Notes: generated by a model from the letters alone, not told the origin. DNA of 64,000 nt from Nitrososphaera sp. (GCA_029263715.1 JAJUFP010000005.1:142494-206493), one strand, 5' to 3'. Counted from the stretch's first letter, positions 51,059 through 60,558 are shown. Numbers and translations are program-made.

Positions 51059-51625
51059 TCAAACCCCCGCCTTTATCTTCATGCCAGTGCAGCACAGCAG
51101 GTAGGATATCAGCGTGCCGGCGTTCTCCACCTTGCCGTCCATTATCAGCTGCTGCAGCCTGTCGATGCTTACAATCTCTGTGTCCATCATCTCGGTCCCC
51201 TCGCGGTTGATCTTGCCTTCCACAAGGTCGTCGGCCCTAAAGACATGCACTATCTGCCGCGACTTGCTGACTGACGGGTGGTACTGGTAGACCTGCTGCA
51301 TTTTTTTGGCTCGATATCCGGTCTCCTCTTCCAGCTCACGGTATGCGGTGGTTGTCGGATCCTCTCCATTTTCCACGTGGCCGGCTGGAAACTCGAGCAT
51401 CATCTTGTTTAGCGGATAGCGGTACTGCCGTATCATGACCATCCTCTCTTTGTCAAGGAAGGGCACCACTATGACTACGTCTGATGAAATGTATCGCGTA
51501 TAATTGAAAATGTTGCCAGAAGGCGTCCTGACCCTGTCCTGGTAAAGCTCCATGAAGGTGGTCCTTTCATCCTTTGCCTCGAATATCTTGCGACTCTCAA
51601 GGCACTCCCAGACACGGGATTCCAT
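51059..51625 (-). CDS. Nudix hydrolase, ADP-ribose pyrophosphatase-like
   Basis: 188 residues from the ATG at 51625 (MESRVWECLESRKIFEAKDE). The track start is 84 nt upstream, but a TTATAAT box is centred 26 nt before 51625, so the transcript is probably leaderless. The Nudix box is GHVENGEDPTTTAYRELEEE followed by TGY, and the preceding VVPFLDKERMVMIRQYRYPL is the ADP-ribose/ADPR pattern. Co-transcribed with the downstream alcohol dehydrogenase. Confidence 0.85.
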   Translation of the reverse strand: MESRVWECLESRKIFEAKDERTTFMELYQDRVRTPSGNIFNYTRYISSDVVIVVPFLDKERMVMIRQYRYPLNKMMLEFPAGHVENGEDPTTTAYRELEEETGYRAKKMQQVYQYHPSVSKSRQIVHVFRADDLVEGKINREGTEMMDTEIVSIDRLQQLIMDGKVENAGTLISYLLCCTGMKIKAGV

Positions 51626-51646
51626 GTCTTGGTATCGGCCAACGGC

Positions 51647-51656
51647 CATTATAACC
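51647..51656 (-). promoter_or_regulatory. TATA box of the Nudix gene
   Basis: Minus strand GGTTATAATG. Its centre is 26 nt before the ATG at 51625, which decides that start. Confidence 0.55.
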
Positions 51657-51786
51657 GTGTCCATTGCCAGCTTTGCAACAATGCCTGTTGAAATGTGAAA
51701 GATTTTCAATGTTCTAGCTGCAGAACAGGTCCTGCCAGGCCGGATCGTTGGTTCTCCTTAAATGCGCCTTGTGTGTACAACGCCCG

Positions 51787-52566
51787 ATGGACGAGAGAGA
51801 CCTAGAGCGAAGGCTGCAGGGCAGGACGCTGCAGGTGTACCTGTACCTTCAGAGGAAAAGAGAGCCTAGCGGCATCAGGGAAATACAGCGGGATCTGGGG
51901 TTGTCAAGCCCCAGCGTGGCTGAATACCAGATAGAGAAGCTGATGGGCATGGGCATTGTGTCGCGTGACAACTACGGCAGGGTATTTGTAACAAGAAAGG
52001 TCAAAGTCAAGGCTTTGGAGCAGTACGTCGACTTTGGCCGGTTCACGGTTCCAAGGCTGGCGTTTTATGCCACGGTCTTTTCGGCCATCCCCGTTTTGCT
52101 TTTCTTGATGAATGCCTGGAATGTCTATGCAACGGCCGTCTCGGCAGCTGCGGCCGCCATCTTTTGGATAGAGGCATGGAAGATGTGGCGGTTCAGCCTG
52201 TATGAAAGGGCCGTCAGGAAGGAAGAAAGCGAAGAGCAACACCATCCTTGGGCCCTCGTTGTTCCTGGCGCTGCTGCACTGGCAGTTGCCCTGGCTGTGG
52301 CCGTCTTTCTGTCCCAGTACGTCCAGACCCAGCCGGTGCTTGCTGTGTACCCTGCTGAATCCATCCCAAGCCAGAAAGGAAGCCAGCCCGCTATAGAAGA
52401 GGTAGTCGAGATGTCAAAGCAGAGGGTGGTGCTTGCAGAAAGCAGTATGACTGGACCTGTCACCGCAGCCATGCTGTTTGCCGGGGCCGCCGTTATCGGG
52501 TTTGTTGCATACCTTCTGGTCAGGTACCGGTGTGAAAGACCTGTTCTGATGGCAGAACAGAGATGA
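51787..52566 (+). CDS. HTH-domain membrane protein
   Basis: 259 residues from the ATG at 51787; a TATA-like CCTTAAATG ~28 nt upstream supports it over the track start. The N-terminus is a winged helix (GIREIQRDLGLSSPSVAEYQ, then IEKLMGMGIVSRDNYGRVFV). Four hydrophobic segments follow (about 75-95, 98-118, 150-172, 230-250), with a soluble segment between the last two. It reverses the order of the regulator at 26967. It should be a membrane-tethered transcription regulator. Confidence 0.75.
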   Translation: MDERDLERRLQGRTLQVYLYLQRKREPSGIREIQRDLGLSSPSVAEYQIEKLMGMGIVSRDNYGRVFVTRKVKVKALEQYVDFGRFTVPRLAFYATVFSAIPVLLFLMNAWNVYATAVSAAAAAIFWIEAWKMWRFSLYERAVRKEESEEQHHPWALVVPGAAALAVALAVAVFLSQYVQTQPVLAVYPAESIPSQKGSQPAIEEVVEMSKQRVVLAESSMTGPVTAAMLFAGAAVIGFVAYLLVRYRCERPVLMAEQR

Positions 52567-52617
52567 ACCGGCCTGTGCGGAACGCAGGATTATCACGGCT
52601 GCCTCCATAGTTTGTGC

Positions 52618-52968
52618 ATGGAAAACAAACTGGTAACAGCCATCTTGGCTGCGACGATAGCGCTGGCCGCAGCTGGTCTGCAAAGCTCCTATGCGCAGTA
52701 TGGGACTGAAAATCCAACAGGCTCCGTAACTCAGGAGCAGCTTGAGGAATGTGAAAAGTACGGCATCGACAAGACTGAATGCAACGAGCACACCATTCTA
52801 GCAAAGAGGAAGGTCATAGAAGCATTGAACAACCCCAAGAGCGGCTCGGGAACCGCGCTCCTGTCCATATCAGGAGAGCAGACGTGGGTCTTCGTTGGAA
52901 TCCTTGGAGCTGTTTTTGGCGGCGTTGCTGCAGCATTTTTTGTGAGAGGAAGAAAGGCAGCAGTCTAA
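52618..52968 (+). CDS. Small secreted/membrane protein with C-terminal anchor
   Basis: 116 residues from the ATG at 52618. Signal peptide (NKLVTAILAATIALAAAGLQ) before a Cys-containing, charged domain (QLEECEKYGIDKTECNEHTI, three acidic-rich helices), then a TM segment (TWVFVGILGAVFGGVAAAFF) and basic tail. Two Cys in the soluble part could form a disulphide. It follows the HTH membrane protein in the same direction, 51 nt apart, so a functional link is possible. Not recognised. Confidence 0.65.
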   Translation: MENKLVTAILAATIALAAAGLQSSYAQYGTENPTGSVTQEQLEECEKYGIDKTECNEHTILAKRKVIEALNNPKSGSGTALLSISGEQTWVFVGILGAVFGGVAAAFFVRGRKAAV

Positions 52969-53379
52969 GGCAAGCGTGAATCGTAACATTGCGCACCCAC
53001 CTTTTTTTCACATGTTATGAGATGTGGTTTAATCAGGACCGGACTTTTTCATGCAAAAATCAACCTGCAAGAATTTCAGAGTTGAAAAGTACTTGAAATT
53101 GTCAAAACTCCTTACTGCGAAAAAGTATGCGGGGATCTAAGACAGCAATCAGTGTTACAAAGTTTCAGGTTGTTTGCCGCAAGTTGAATGCTCTTTGTGT
53201 TAGCGCGCAGCACAATTCTCGCTGGCAGGCTCCCTCATGCACACGGTTGAATCTCCGTGCGACTATCGTGGGTGAATGTGTAGAATACAAGGCATTGGCC
53301 GGCAGACTGTTTCTAAAAGTTAGACATTGAAGTTAATTTGTTAAGTGTTAAAATACGTACTTTTTTATAATAAGGACAA
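52969..53379. other. 411-bp intergenic region
   Basis: No gene I can support. The track's 67-residue ORF at 53127-53330 has poor composition. A short hairpin CACGG-TTGAATCT-CCGTG lies near 53243, and a TATA-like GTTAAAATACG near 53347 is suited to the DUF389 gene. The GC content is lower than around it. Confidence 0.4.
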
Positions 53380-54444
53380 GTGGAGCAAATAGAAATTACG
53401 CTCTATCCCAACCAAGCAGAGGAGATAGAAAAGATACTTGAAGAGTTCCAGGTACCCTACGTCAAGACTGCAGCCGAGTCGTACAAGGTCGCTTGCTTTC
53501 ACTACATAATCACATGTCCCGGAGAAATAGCAGGCACGTTGGTAGACATGATTGCCAAGAAATTCGACACCAGCCAACGCGTCAATGTAATAACACACCA
53601 CAAAACTGAATCGACTATTTCAGATTATCTGCACAAGTTTGAGGCATTCCTGAAAGAAGAGCGAGAGCCCCACGGAGACCCTGATATAAGCACCATATCC
53701 GCGTTCCAATCAATCAAGGACAAGATCAAGATAAAAAAGACAGGTCCGATAGAGGGCCTGGTCGCCAAGACCGACGCTTTTCTTTCAAGGAAAAAAGACA
53801 TCTATGTTATGATACTGGTGGCAACTGTGGTCGCACTCGTCGGGCTTGTGTCAAACAACGTCGCTGTGATTATAGGCGCTATGCTCATCTCGCCTTTACT
53901 AGGGCCAATATCGTCTTTTGCGCTCAACTCCGTCCTTGGCAGGCAAAAGCGCATCGAAGAATCCTTAATGTTTGGAAGCGCCATGATAGGCTCATCGATA
54001 GTCCTTGCTGCTGTCCTGACGCTAGCACTTTCGGCGTTTTACCCTATCGAGATTACACCAGAGATCCAGTCTAGGACAGAGGTGAGTCCCATACTCATCG
54101 TGGTCGCAGTCATGCTGGGCATCGCAGGTGGCCTCGCGCTTTTGACGGCCATTCCGGAAATAATTGTGGGTGTCGCTATAGCAGTCGCCCTTGTTCCACC
54201 TGCCACGACTATTGGCATTGGACTTGGCTTGGGTTCGTCTGAAATAGCCATCGGCTCGTCGCTTGTGCTCCTTTCCAACATAATCGGCATGGTCATTGGC
54301 TTCATGGTGATATTTCTTGCAAAGGGTATATCGCCGCGTAAATACTATGAAAAGCAAAAGGCAAAGAGAGTACTTACGGTAAACATCATCGTATTGGTGC
54401 TCCTCGCTGTAGCGCTGGGTGTAATCGAAGTGCTTTTCGGCTGA
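53380..54444 (+). CDS. DUF389/TIGR00341-family membrane protein
   Basis: 354 residues, GTG start. The N-terminal ~100 residues are a cytosolic alpha/beta domain (ITLYPNQAEEIEKILEEFQV) and the rest carries about eight hydrophobic segments with NNVAVIIGAMLISPLLGPIS, VALVPPATTIGIGLGLGSSE and SSLVLLSNIIGMVIGFMV. This matches the DUF389 family as I know it, found widely in archaea and bacteria with unknown transport or signalling function. Neighbours give no clue. Confidence 0.85.
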   Translation: MEQIEITLYPNQAEEIEKILEEFQVPYVKTAAESYKVACFHYIITCPGEIAGTLVDMIAKKFDTSQRVNVITHHKTESTISDYLHKFEAFLKEEREPHGDPDISTISAFQSIKDKIKIKKTGPIEGLVAKTDAFLSRKKDIYVMILVATVVALVGLVSNNVAVIIGAMLISPLLGPISSFALNSVLGRQKRIEESLMFGSAMIGSSIVLAAVLTLALSAFYPIEITPEIQSRTEVSPILIVVAVMLGIAGGLALLTAIPEIIVGVAIAVALVPPATTIGIGLGLGSSEIAIGSSLVLLSNIIGMVIGFMVIFLAKGISPRKYYEKQKAKRVLTVNIIVLVLLAVALGVIEVLFG

Positions 54445-54628
54445 TGGTACAAGGACGCATCAAAGTCACCGACAGGCCGTGCAACCAACGAGTGTAAAAG
54501 TGACAGGATGTTCGTGATGCTATAGCAATTTAATGCAGCATATTCGAATTTTTGTACCGCCAGCACCCGATTCCACTTCCATTTTTGCAAGAACACTTAT
54601 CAACTAGGAAAATTCGAAATCATTGTAA

Positions 54629-55936
54629 ATGTACCTCCGGACAAAGGATGTCAAGTCTCAGGATTTTGTTGGCAAGGAAGTCACGATCCGCGGGTGGGTG
54701 CACAGGCTGCGCAAGCAAAAGGAGAACGCGTTTGTCCTTGTTCGCGACGACAGGGGCGGTGTCATCCAGTGCGTGTTTCCAGCCGAAAAGGCTGCTGGAC
54801 TGACCATCGAATCATCTTTGGAAGTCGCGGGAACAGTAAGCCAGGATTCAAGGGCACCAGAGGGAGGATTTGAGATAAAGGGCAAGACCCTGAAAACGTT
54901 CAACATCGCCCCGCCGGATTACCCGATAGGCGAGTATCAGAGCGACGAGTTGCTGCTGGACAAGCGGCATTTAACGCTGCGGACGCGCAAGATGATCGCC
55001 ATAGCCAAGATCCGATCTTCGGTGCTTCATTACGGCAGAAGGTGGTTTGTGGAAAACGGCTGGATGGAGGTAACGGCGCCCACCATAGTTAAAGGGGCGG
55101 TGGAAGGCGGCTCGACGCTGTTCAAGCTAAAGTACTTTGATGAAGAAGCCTACCTTTCGCAGAGCGCGCAGCTGTACCTTGAAGCCATGATATTCTCTTT
55201 AGGACCGGTCTGGAGCCTTACCCCGTCGTTTCGGGCCGAAAGGTCAAGGACGGTGCGGCATCTGGCAGAATTTTCCCACCTTGAGGCCGAGGCCCCATGG
55301 GTCACGCTTGAGGACATACTGAGCACCGAGGAGCAACTGGTCTCGTACATTATCCAGAACACCATAACGGAGAGAGCTGAGGAATTGGAATTCCTGAAAA
55401 GAGATGTCAGCGATCTCAAGAAGGTTCAGCCTCCCTTTGAGAGGATGCCCTATGACAAAGCCATAGACACGCTCCGGTCTAGGGGCTTTCAGGTAGTGCA
55501 GGAGGATGGAAGCAGGCGCGATATCCAGTTTGGCGATGACTTGAGCATTGATTCAGAAAGGGAGCTGACCAAGGATGCTGACAAGCCGATATTTGTGGTA
55601 GGCTATCCCATAGCAGTCAAACCGTTCTACGTAAAGGAAGACCCCGAAAGGCAGGGCGTTGGATTGACTGCAGACATGTTGGCTCCCCGCGGCTTTGGCG
55701 AGATAACCAGCGGAGGTCTGAGGGAAGATGACATGGCATCCATAGTAAACAGGATCAAAAAAGAGGGCTTGAATCCCGATGCTTATGACTGGTACCTGGA
55801 TCTGCGCAAGTACGGTTCGGTACCGCATGGCGGCTTTGGCCTTGGCATTGAAAGGCTCATTCGGTGGATAACCAACGTCGAGGACATCAAAGACACGGTG
55901 CTGTTCCCCCGCACCATGTCGCGCGTCACGCCATGA
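54629..55936 (+). CDS. asnS: Asparaginyl-tRNA synthetase
   Basis: 435 residues, class IIb. N-terminal OB fold (TIRGWVHRLRKQKENAFVLV). Motif 2 FRAERSRTVRHLAEFSHLEA and motif 3 HGGFGLGIERLIRW frame the core; TPTIVKGAVEGGSTLFKLKY and EEAYLSQSAQLYLEA match the AsnRS/AspRS group. GYPIAVKPFYVKEDPER favours AsnRS over AspRS. Charges tRNA-Asn directly, so a GatCAB route for Asn may be unnecessary; a discriminating test is needed because AspRS is close. Confidence 0.85.
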   Translation: MYLRTKDVKSQDFVGKEVTIRGWVHRLRKQKENAFVLVRDDRGGVIQCVFPAEKAAGLTIESSLEVAGTVSQDSRAPEGGFEIKGKTLKTFNIAPPDYPIGEYQSDELLLDKRHLTLRTRKMIAIAKIRSSVLHYGRRWFVENGWMEVTAPTIVKGAVEGGSTLFKLKYFDEEAYLSQSAQLYLEAMIFSLGPVWSLTPSFRAERSRTVRHLAEFSHLEAEAPWVTLEDILSTEEQLVSYIIQNTITERAEELEFLKRDVSDLKKVQPPFERMPYDKAIDTLRSRGFQVVQEDGSRRDIQFGDDLSIDSERELTKDADKPIFVVGYPIAVKPFYVKEDPERQGVGLTADMLAPRGFGEITSGGLREDDMASIVNRIKKEGLNPDAYDWYLDLRKYGSVPHGGFGLGIERLIRWITNVEDIKDTVLFPRTMSRVTP

Positions 55937-56000
55937 CGCCAATCCTTAAGTATCTTGATGTTACACACTGTACATAGCGGATGCTAAGGGAAGTAAGCCA

Positions 56001-56561
56001 TTGAAAAGTCGTCAAGCTATCGAAACTCGACACAAAGCTCTGCTCTTCACTGCCAGCGTGATTGTAAAGACTTTCCTGATGGTTATGGTTGCAACCCAGG
56101 TCTTTTGCGGAAGCGTCGATCCCAGAGTTTTGTTCCTGCAATGCTTTGACAACGTTCCCTATGTTGCGGCAAGTGCGGCAGCCGTGGCTCTGATGGGCGC
56201 TGTTTTCGGTCATTATATAGTGCGGATGAAGACATTCAACAAAATATTTGCAAACATGATGAAGGTCGACTTTCTCGTGACTGCCATGTACTTTGGTGTG
56301 GCATTTACTGTTCCGTCACTTGTTGCATCCAAGGTAATGATCTGGCTGTTTGGCACATGGGTTCTCGGGATGCTTCTTGCACCCTTCAACAGTGATAGGA
56401 CCGTGTTGAAAAAGATCACGGAATACGGTTCTCTGGTGGCGCTGGGCGCGCTGTTTTCAGTGCACTTTATACCCCAGTTTCAGGAGTTTGGATCGGCGTC
56501 TACAATAGGAATGATCATAAGTAGCATCATGAGCATGTTTGGAGCCGGCAGACAAAAATAG
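56001..56561 (+). CDS. Membrane protein of four helices
   Basis: 186 residues, TTG start. About four hydrophobic segments: FTASVIVKTFLMVMVATQVF, YVAASAAAVALMGAVFGHYI, TAMYFGVAFTVPSLVASKVM and WLFGTWVLGMLLAPF, plus a weaker C-terminal one. VDPRVLFLQCFDNVPY lies between the first two. Family unknown. It sits between asnS and the convergent Alba gene. Confidence 0.6.
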   Translation: MKSRQAIETRHKALLFTASVIVKTFLMVMVATQVFCGSVDPRVLFLQCFDNVPYVAASAAAVALMGAVFGHYIVRMKTFNKIFANMMKVDFLVTAMYFGVAFTVPSLVASKVMIWLFGTWVLGMLLAPFNSDRTVLKKITEYGSLVALGALFSVHFIPQFQEFGSASTIGMIISSIMSMFGAGRQK

Positions 56562-56563
56562 AG

Positions 56564-56971
56564 TTATTCAGCGGTCTTTTTGCTAGCCCGCTTTCTTGCG
56601 GCAGTTGACTTTCTTCTTGTCTTTGGTTTGGCTACTTCAGTAACCTGTTGTTTCTTGGCAAGATGGATCTCTATGTAAGACGCCCGTCTGCTCGAACCTT
56701 CGACTACCATTTCTTCGGTTCCTATCGAGATAGACCTTGTTGCAATGTCTGCCACGTCGCGCTTGACTAGCTCGGCAACATTGACTGCCGTCACGATGCT
56801 GAGGCTGCCCTTTGCCCTGATCAAAAGCTCGCCGGTAGACGCCAGTCTGAACAGCGCCGGTGCAAGGTAGTCTGTTGCATACTTTTTGCCTACAATGAGA
56901 ACGTGTGGCGGTACGACGATTTCTGGCTGGTTTATTGTTTGAGGTACTTCTTGGACTATTGCGGTCATCAT
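56564..56971 (-). CDS. albA: Alba-family nucleic-acid-binding protein
   Basis: 135 residues. The core is HVLIVGKKYATDYLAPALFR, LLIRAKGSLSIVTAVNVAEL and SISIGTEEMVV, the Alba beta-alpha-beta-alpha-beta fold with the conserved GKK and the Lys/Arg/Gly loop. A C-terminal tail rich in Lys/Arg/Ala (TRRKSTAARKRASKK) is longer than in classic Alba and resembles a histone-like tail. Binds DNA and RNA as a dimer. Two adjacent ATG starts (56971 and 56968). Confidence 0.85.
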   Translation of the reverse strand: MMTAIVQEVPQTINQPEIVVPPHVLIVGKKYATDYLAPALFRLASTGELLIRAKGSLSIVTAVNVAELVKRDVADIATRSISIGTEEMVVEGSSRRASYIEIHLAKKQQVTEVAKPKTRRKSTAARKRASKKTAE

Positions 56972-57065
56972 ATCTGCGAGATGTTGAAAAATGCAGTTTA
57001 GAGGCCAAGTGTCAACAGATCTTGCCCATTAAGTCCAAAGGTATTAAACTGCAAAATACGTCTGT

Positions 57066-58010
57066 GTGTTCGTGCCAGAATCCTTCCTTGAGGCTGTAAA
57101 GAAGAGGATCCTCCTTTTTGATGGGGCCATGGGAACCGAGATACAGAAGCTGAACCCCAAGCCGGAGGATTTCCCGGATGGAAAGGACGGCTTTAACGAT
57201 GGCCTCATCCTGTCAAGGCCAGAGTGGATCAAACAAATACACAGAAGCTACCTGCAGGCTGGCGCAGACTGCATCGAGACCAACACCTTTGGCTCAAACA
57301 AGTTCAAGCTTGAAGAATACGGCTATGGCGACAAGACCGTCGAAATGAACAGAAAGGCTGCAGAGCTGGCCCGTGAGGTGGCCAGTGAATTCACCGACAA
57401 GCCGCGGTATGTAATAGGCTCCATGGGCCCGACTGGGTATCTACCAAGCTCAAACGACCCAGACCTTGGGCAGAAACCACTGGACGAGATCCAAGAAGCA
57501 TTCATGCTTCAGGCCGAGGGCTTGATTCTTGGAGGGGTGGATGCCCTGCTCATCGAGACCAGCCAGGACATACTTGAGGTCAAGATAGCCATAGAGGCCT
57601 GCCACATGGCCATGGAAAAGGCTGGCAGAAAGGTCCCGATAATAGCCAATGTGACACTGGACCAGTACGGCAAGATGCTGCTTGGAACCAACGTGCAGGC
57701 AGCCTACACCACCGTAAGCGACATGGGCATCGACGTTTTTGGCCTGAACTGCTCTACAGGCCCGGTAGAGATGACGCCAAGCGTCAGGTGGCTGTCAGAG
57801 CAGGACCTCCCCATACTGGTAATGCCCAACGCCGGCATGCCACACAACGAGGGCGGCAGGGCCGTCTACAAGATGGCTCCGGCTGAGATAGCAGACTCGA
57901 TGGCCGAATTCGTCGCCAGGTACAGAAATGTGCGCCTGATCGGCGGCTGCTGCGGCACAAACCCCCAGCACATTGCAGAGCTGAGAAGGGTGCTTGACAG
58001 AGCCAGCTGA
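57066..58010 (+). CDS. metH: Methionine synthase, homocysteine-binding part (split MetH)
   Basis: 314 residues, GTG start (a second GTG is two codons later). A TATA-like GTATTAAAC lies 21-27 nt upstream. It is the homocysteine S-methyltransferase domain of MetH: LLFDGAMGTEIQKL, ADCIETNTFGSN, NCSTGPVEM and GGCCGTNPQHIA provide the zinc Cys ligands. It lacks pterin, B12 and activation domains, all encoded in the next gene 37 nt downstream. Together they transfer methyl from methyl-THF (or methyl-H4MPT) to homocysteine. Confidence 0.9.
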   Translation: MFVPESFLEAVKKRILLFDGAMGTEIQKLNPKPEDFPDGKDGFNDGLILSRPEWIKQIHRSYLQAGADCIETNTFGSNKFKLEEYGYGDKTVEMNRKAAELAREVASEFTDKPRYVIGSMGPTGYLPSSNDPDLGQKPLDEIQEAFMLQAEGLILGGVDALLIETSQDILEVKIAIEACHMAMEKAGRKVPIIANVTLDQYGKMLLGTNVQAAYTTVSDMGIDVFGLNCSTGPVEMTPSVRWLSEQDLPILVMPNAGMPHNEGGRAVYKMAPAEIADSMAEFVARYRNVRLIGGCCGTNPQHIAELRRVLDRAS

Positions 58011-58047
58011 ATAGCAAATATAGGCGTGCCGGTTACTTTTTTGAGGC

Positions 58048-60558
58048 TTGAAGATTCCCCGGACCAGCTCGGCCCTCAAGGCAGTGGACCTGAGGCAGGA
58101 GCCGCCGCCCCTGATAATAGGAGAACGCCTGAACACTCAGGGTTCCAGAAAGGCCAAGGAGCTGGTGCTGAACAACGACCTAGACGGTCTGATAGACCTG
58201 GCAAGGATGCAGGTTGAAGACGGCGCGCACTGCCTGGACGTTTGTGTTGCCACCACCGAGCGCTCAGACGAGCTTGAGTTCATGAAAAAGCTGGTCAAGC
58301 GGTTGAGCCTTGAGATAGATGCGCCGCTGGTCATTGACTCAACCGACCCCAAGGTCATCGAAGCTGCAGTCCAGCAGATACCGGGCAGACCCATAATCAA
58401 TTCCATAAACCTTGAAGGCGACGGTAGCCGCTTTCATGCGCTGGCGCCGCTGATGGCCAAGTACGGCCTGCCGGCCATCGCCATGTGCATCGGCCCAAGG
58501 GGGATGGCCAAGACCGCCCAAGAAAAGCTCGAAGTGGCAGAGCTGCTTTACGAGACCGGCAAAAAGTACGGCCTGCAACCCTGGCAGTTCATGTTTGACG
58601 TGCTCACCTTCACACTGGCTACCGGCGAGGCTGAATTTGCAGATTCGGCGAAAAACACGCTTGAAGGTATACGCCTTGTCAAGGAGAGGTTTCCCGATTC
58701 TTTTACCGTGCTTGGCCTAAGCAATGTCAGCTTTGGCCTTCCGTCAAATGCAAGAAAGATAGTAAACTCGGTCTTCCTGCACCACGCTCTAAAAGTAGGT
58801 CTTGATGCAGTCATCATCAATGCCAAAGACATCATCCCGTACCCGGAGATAAGCGATGAGCAGAAAAAACTGGCAGAGGACCTGATACTCAACAAGCACC
58901 AAAACGCGCTGGCAGAGCTGATAGCCTATTTTCAGGCAGACAAGGCAGCTACCATATCGGCGACCGGCAAACGAGTAGAGGTCGACTCAAGCTGGCCAGC
59001 AGGCCGGCGCTGCCACTTTAGAATAATCAACAGGCTCAAAGACGGCATCGAAGACGATGTCGTGCAGGCCATAGCCGACAGGATAGCAGGTGCCAGACTA
59101 GTCCGCATAAACGGCAGGCTTGTCATTGAAGCGCCCAGAGAGGCAGCCCATGAAGCTGCTGTAAGTACTCTTAACGAGGTGCTGCTTCCAGCCATGAAGG
59201 AAGTGGGCGACAAGTTTGGCGCCGGCGAACTGATACTGCCGTTTGTCCTCAAATCGGCAGAGTGCATGAAGGCTGCCGTAGCAGAGCTGGAAAAATACCT
59301 GATCAAGCAGGAGGGCGTGAGCAAGGGCAAGCTCGTGCTGTGCACCGTTTACGGCGATGTCCATGACATTGGCAAGAACCTGGTAAAGACGATCTTTGTC
59401 AACAACGGCTACACGGTGTACGACCTCGGAAAGCAGGTGCCGCTGCAAAAGATCCTAGAAAAGATAGACGAGGTCAAGCCAGACGCCGTGGGCCTTTCAG
59501 CCCTGCTGGTCTCAACATCCAAGCAGATGCAGTACTTTGTCGAGCATGCAAGGCAGAACAAGATGGAGATCCCGGTCCTCTGTGGAGGCGCTGCCATCAA
59601 CAGCAGCTACATCAACAGGATAGCAAAGGACGGTGGTATATACGACTCTGGTGTGTTTTACTGCAAGACAGCCTTTGACGGCCTGAAGGTGATGAACACG
59701 CTTGTCTCAAAGGACAGGAAGCATTTCGTTCAGGAATGGCGGCAAAAACTGGAGAGATGGGATGACAGAAAGCAGGCTGTTGCAGACATCGAACTGCCGC
59801 CCAGCGGCATCCGGCCGGTCCAGCCACCATGTCCGCCGTCCATGAATGCAAGGATCAGGCTTGGACCCTCTCAGATCGACCTTGCCCAGGTGTGGAAGCA
59901 TATCAACAAAAAGTCGCTGTTTGTGCTGCAGTGGGGCATCAGGGGCAGGGGCGCTACCGAAAGCGACCCAGACAAGCTATTTGCAGAGTGGACCCGGCGC
60001 GTCATAGATGAGGGATTGTTTGCCCCCCAGGCGGTTTACGGCTATTTCAGCTGCCACAACCAGACCCTAGGCAAGGGGGGCAGCGGCAGACTGGCCGTTG
60101 ACCTGGATGACGGAAGGCAGGTAGTCTTTGAATTTCCGCGATCATCAAAGGAAAAACACCTCTGCCTTGCAGACTATTTCGGGGAAAACGACATAGTAGC
60201 TTTCCAGGCCGTCACCGTCGGCTCAAAGGTGACAGAAACCATCGATAGATGGAACAAAGAGGACAGGTACACAGACGCGTACTACCTGCACGGTCTGGCG
60301 GTGGAAACCGCGGAGGCCATGGCAGAATGGGTCAATGCGCGTATTCGAACCGAGCTTGGCATAGGCGAAAAGAGGGGTCTGCGCTACAGCTGGGGCTACC
60401 CAAGCTGCCCGGATATCATGCAGCACCACATCGTGTGGCAGATTCTTGACCCATCAAAATCGGGGATGACCCTTACCGAGTCAGGCCAGATAGTGCCCGA
60501 CCAGTCGACTGCAGCCATTGTCGTGCACCACCCAGAAGCAGAATATTTCGTGCTTTAG
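58048..60558 (+). CDS. metH: Methionine synthase, pterin/B12/activation part (split MetH)
   Basis: 836 residues, TTG start. Pterin-binding TIM barrel (about 20-285: IIGERLNTQGSRKAKELVLN, VIDSTDPKVIEAA), B12 cap helices, the B12 domain with DVHDIGKNLVKTIF (cobalt His about 439) and GLSALLVSTSKQMQYFVE, and the AdoMet activation domain (about 615-836) with RYSWGYPSCPDIMQ and TESGQIVPDQSTAAIVV. All parts of full MetH other than the homocysteine domain are present. Reduction of oxidised cobalamin with SAM is expected. It depends on cobalamin. Confidence 0.93.
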   Translation: MKIPRTSSALKAVDLRQEPPPLIIGERLNTQGSRKAKELVLNNDLDGLIDLARMQVEDGAHCLDVCVATTERSDELEFMKKLVKRLSLEIDAPLVIDSTDPKVIEAAVQQIPGRPIINSINLEGDGSRFHALAPLMAKYGLPAIAMCIGPRGMAKTAQEKLEVAELLYETGKKYGLQPWQFMFDVLTFTLATGEAEFADSAKNTLEGIRLVKERFPDSFTVLGLSNVSFGLPSNARKIVNSVFLHHALKVGLDAVIINAKDIIPYPEISDEQKKLAEDLILNKHQNALAELIAYFQADKAATISATGKRVEVDSSWPAGRRCHFRIINRLKDGIEDDVVQAIADRIAGARLVRINGRLVIEAPREAAHEAAVSTLNEVLLPAMKEVGDKFGAGELILPFVLKSAECMKAAVAELEKYLIKQEGVSKGKLVLCTVYGDVHDIGKNLVKTIFVNNGYTVYDLGKQVPLQKILEKIDEVKPDAVGLSALLVSTSKQMQYFVEHARQNKMEIPVLCGGAAINSSYINRIAKDGGIYDSGVFYCKTAFDGLKVMNTLVSKDRKHFVQEWRQKLERWDDRKQAVADIELPPSGIRPVQPPCPPSMNARIRLGPSQIDLAQVWKHINKKSLFVLQWGIRGRGATESDPDKLFAEWTRRVIDEGLFAPQAVYGYFSCHNQTLGKGGSGRLAVDLDDGRQVVFEFPRSSKEKHLCLADYFGENDIVAFQAVTVGSKVTETIDRWNKEDRYTDAYYLHGLAVETAEAMAEWVNARIRTELGIGEKRGLRYSWGYPSCPDIMQHHIVWQILDPSKSGMTLTESGQIVPDQSTAAIVVHHPEAEYFVL

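Noticed and set aside
53127-53330. 67-residue plus-strand ORF
   Set aside because: Poor coding composition (many Cys/Arg), no motif, no promoter at the right distance.
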